A DNA stretch of 64,000 nucleotides, from the NCBI GenBank assembly GCA_965371785.1, contig CBDUZS010000003.1:1-64000 (forward strand). Reading direction: 5' to 3'. The notes under the pieces were generated by a model. It saw only the letters and a program-made list of their open reading frames with translations, did no database searches and had not been told where the DNA came from. Below, piece by piece: positions 63,144 to 64,000 of the stretch. Both the position numbers and the translations under genes were made by a program. Source of the stretch: CBDUZS01 sp965371785 (GTDB lineage Bacteria; Fermentibacterota; Fermentibacteria; Fermentibacterales; JCC-6). Numbering within the stretch: the first letter of the stretch is position 1; each line of letters begins with the position of its first letter.

Positions 63144-64000
63144 ATGATGAGTAAACCAAAAGTTGCCCTGTACTGGTGCGCTTCATGCGGCGGTTGTGAA
63201 GAAGCGGTAATCGACCTGGCCGAAGATCTGCTGAAGGTAACAGAGGCCGTGGATATCGTCTTCTGGCCCGTCGCGCTGGATTTCAAGAAGAAGGACGTCG
63301 AAGCCCTGGAGGACGGCGAGATAGCCCTGACCTTCATCAACGGCGCCGTCCGTACCGAAGAACAGAAGGAAATGGTAGAGCTGCTTCGGCGCAAATCCGG
63401 TCTGGTCATAGCCTTCGGCTCATGTGCCCATATTGGCGGCATACCCGGCCTGGCCAATTTCTACGACCGCGAGAAAGCCTTTGAACGGGCTTACATCACC
63501 ACTCCTTCCACCGTAAATCCGGAGGGGGTCCTTCCCTCTACCGAAACGGATGTCGACGGATACAGGCTGACACTGCCCGAATTCTGGAACACCGTGCATA
63601 CACTTGATCAGGTTATCGATGTTGACTACTACCTGCCTGGCTGTGCTCCGCCGCCCGACCTCATCATGGATGCGATCACGGCCGTTCTCACGGATAGCCT
63701 GCCGGAAAAGGGAGCGGTGCTCGCACCGGTTAAATCCCTTTGCGATACGTGCCCCAGATCCGATTCGAAACCTCTGAAAATTTCCATCAGCAGCCTGAAA
63801 AGACCACACGAGGTGATGCCCGATCCGGAGAAGTGCTTCCTCGAGGAAGGGCTGATCTGCCTCGGAATGTCCACGAGGTCAGGGTGCGGGGAACGCTGTA
63901 TCAACGCAAACATGCCCTGTCGAGGCTGCTTCGGTCCCCTGGACGGTGTGTTCGACGGTGGCGCGAAAGCGTTGTCGGCTATTGCTTCGATCCTCGAACT
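63144..64000 (+). CDS. NiFe-hydrogenase small subunit, MvhG-type (3' end outside window)
   Basis: Open to the window edge, at least 285 codons from ATG 63144 or 63147 (GAGGTGA upstream). N-terminal WCASCGGCEEAV, then IAFGSCAHIGGIPG, a PGCAPPPDLIMDAI segment and a cysteine-rich LCDTCPRSDSKP plus CLGMSTRSGCGERC and MPCRGCFGP, all fitting Fe-S-cluster ligands of F420-nonreducing (Mvh) hydrogenase small subunits and related proteins. A large NiFe subunit would be expected just downstream. Confidence 0.9.
   Translation, partial: MMSKPKVALYWCASCGGCEEAVIDLAEDLLKVTEAVDIVFWPVALDFKKKDVEALEDGEIALTFINGAVRTEEQKEMVELLRRKSGLVIAFGSCAHIGGIPGLANFYDREKAFERAYITTPSTVNPEGVLPSTETDVDGYRLTLPEFWNTVHTLDQVIDVDYYLPGCAPPPDLIMDAITAVLTDSLPEKGAVLAPVKSLCDTCPRSDSKPLKISISSLKRPHEVMPDPEKCFLEEGLICLGMSTRSGCGERCINANMPCRGCFGPLDGVFDGGAKALSAIASILE

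Noticed and set aside
1..64000. CRISPR arrays, insertion sequences, integrases or phage genes
   Set aside because: No spaced direct repeats, transposase motifs or terminal inverted repeats were seen; the RT-like segment lacks intron domains and is embedded in a long regulator.

Overview
The window is about 64 kb of moderately GC-rich bacterial chromosome. It is densely packed, with start/stop overlaps of the ATGA, GTGA and TAATG type throughout, and no stretch longer than 300 bases lacks a gene. Lipoprotein signal peptidase, an outer-membrane-barrel protein, a DUF5916 barrel protein, an O-antigen-ligase-like protein and a CotH/beta-helix/lamin-tail secreted protein with a FlgD-like C-terminal domain point to a diderm. 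That secreted protein style fits an uncultured, probably anaerobic and fermentative lineage of the FCB (Fibrobacterota-Chlorobiota-Bacteroidota) type. The phylum is inference; nothing here is a phylogenetic marker that I could place without a search.

Layout. 2-4,584: 3' end of dnaE, an outer-membrane barrel protein, an M29 aminopeptidase, a Trm112-like protein and a DUF167 protein. 4,652-9,673: a small minus-strand beta-domain protein divergent from a 1,328-residue regulator that joins a decayed reverse-transcriptase-like region, a decayed class III cyclase-like region, a STAND-type ATPase and TPR repeats, then a shortened nucleoside-phosphorylase-like protein. 9,673-13,882: ileS, lspA and a carbamate kinase. 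13,883-19,070: seven tandem minus-strand paralogues of a secreted protein family, six of them apparently made by duplicating a three-gene block. 19,223-25,552: tRNA-Val, thrS (broken by an in-frame TAG), infC-rpmI-rplT, a coiled-coil protein with zapA, RNase Y and a YmdB-like phosphoesterase. 25,533-36,832: an overlapping operon of isoprenoid, NAD and chromosome-maintenance genes (polyprenyl synthase, dxs, nadK, recN, CDP-alcohol phosphatidyltransferase, smc, ftsY, an ABC ATPase, a chagasin-like inhibitor). 36,825-45,428: mostly minus-strand genes around an ECF sigma/anti-sigma pair, a DUF5916 protein with a flavin reductase behind a consensus promoter, a radical SAM/SPASM protein, a glycosyltransferase broken by an in-frame TAA, and ogt. 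45,559-55,846: a PAS-GGDEF protein, hisS, an RsbU-type phosphatase, a CMD-family protein, a GAF/Met-sulfoxide-reductase-like protein, an O-antigen-ligase-like protein and a CotH protein. 55,878-64,000: a carbon and energy module.

The final module reads as fermentative metabolism. MaeB (malic enzyme with a Pta-like tail) supplies pyruvate. One polypeptide carries a cyclic-nucleotide-binding-type domain, acetate kinase and a PduL-type phosphotransacylase, so the acyl-CoA to acyl-phosphate to ATP steps are fused to a sensory domain. Downstream come a GlcD-type flavoprotein, a polyferredoxin/HdrC-like protein, MvhD, and an MvhG-type hydrogenase small subunit that runs off the window, suggesting 2-hydroxyacid oxidation coupled to hydrogen or heterodisulfide-type electron transfer.

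The most unusual items are the RT/cyclase/ATPase/TPR regulator, the CNB-AckA-PduL fusion, the block-duplicated secreted family, and two genes (thrS and a GT2 glycosyltransferase) each broken by a single in-frame stop, which may be real decay or assembly error. No CRISPR array, insertion sequence or integrase was seen.
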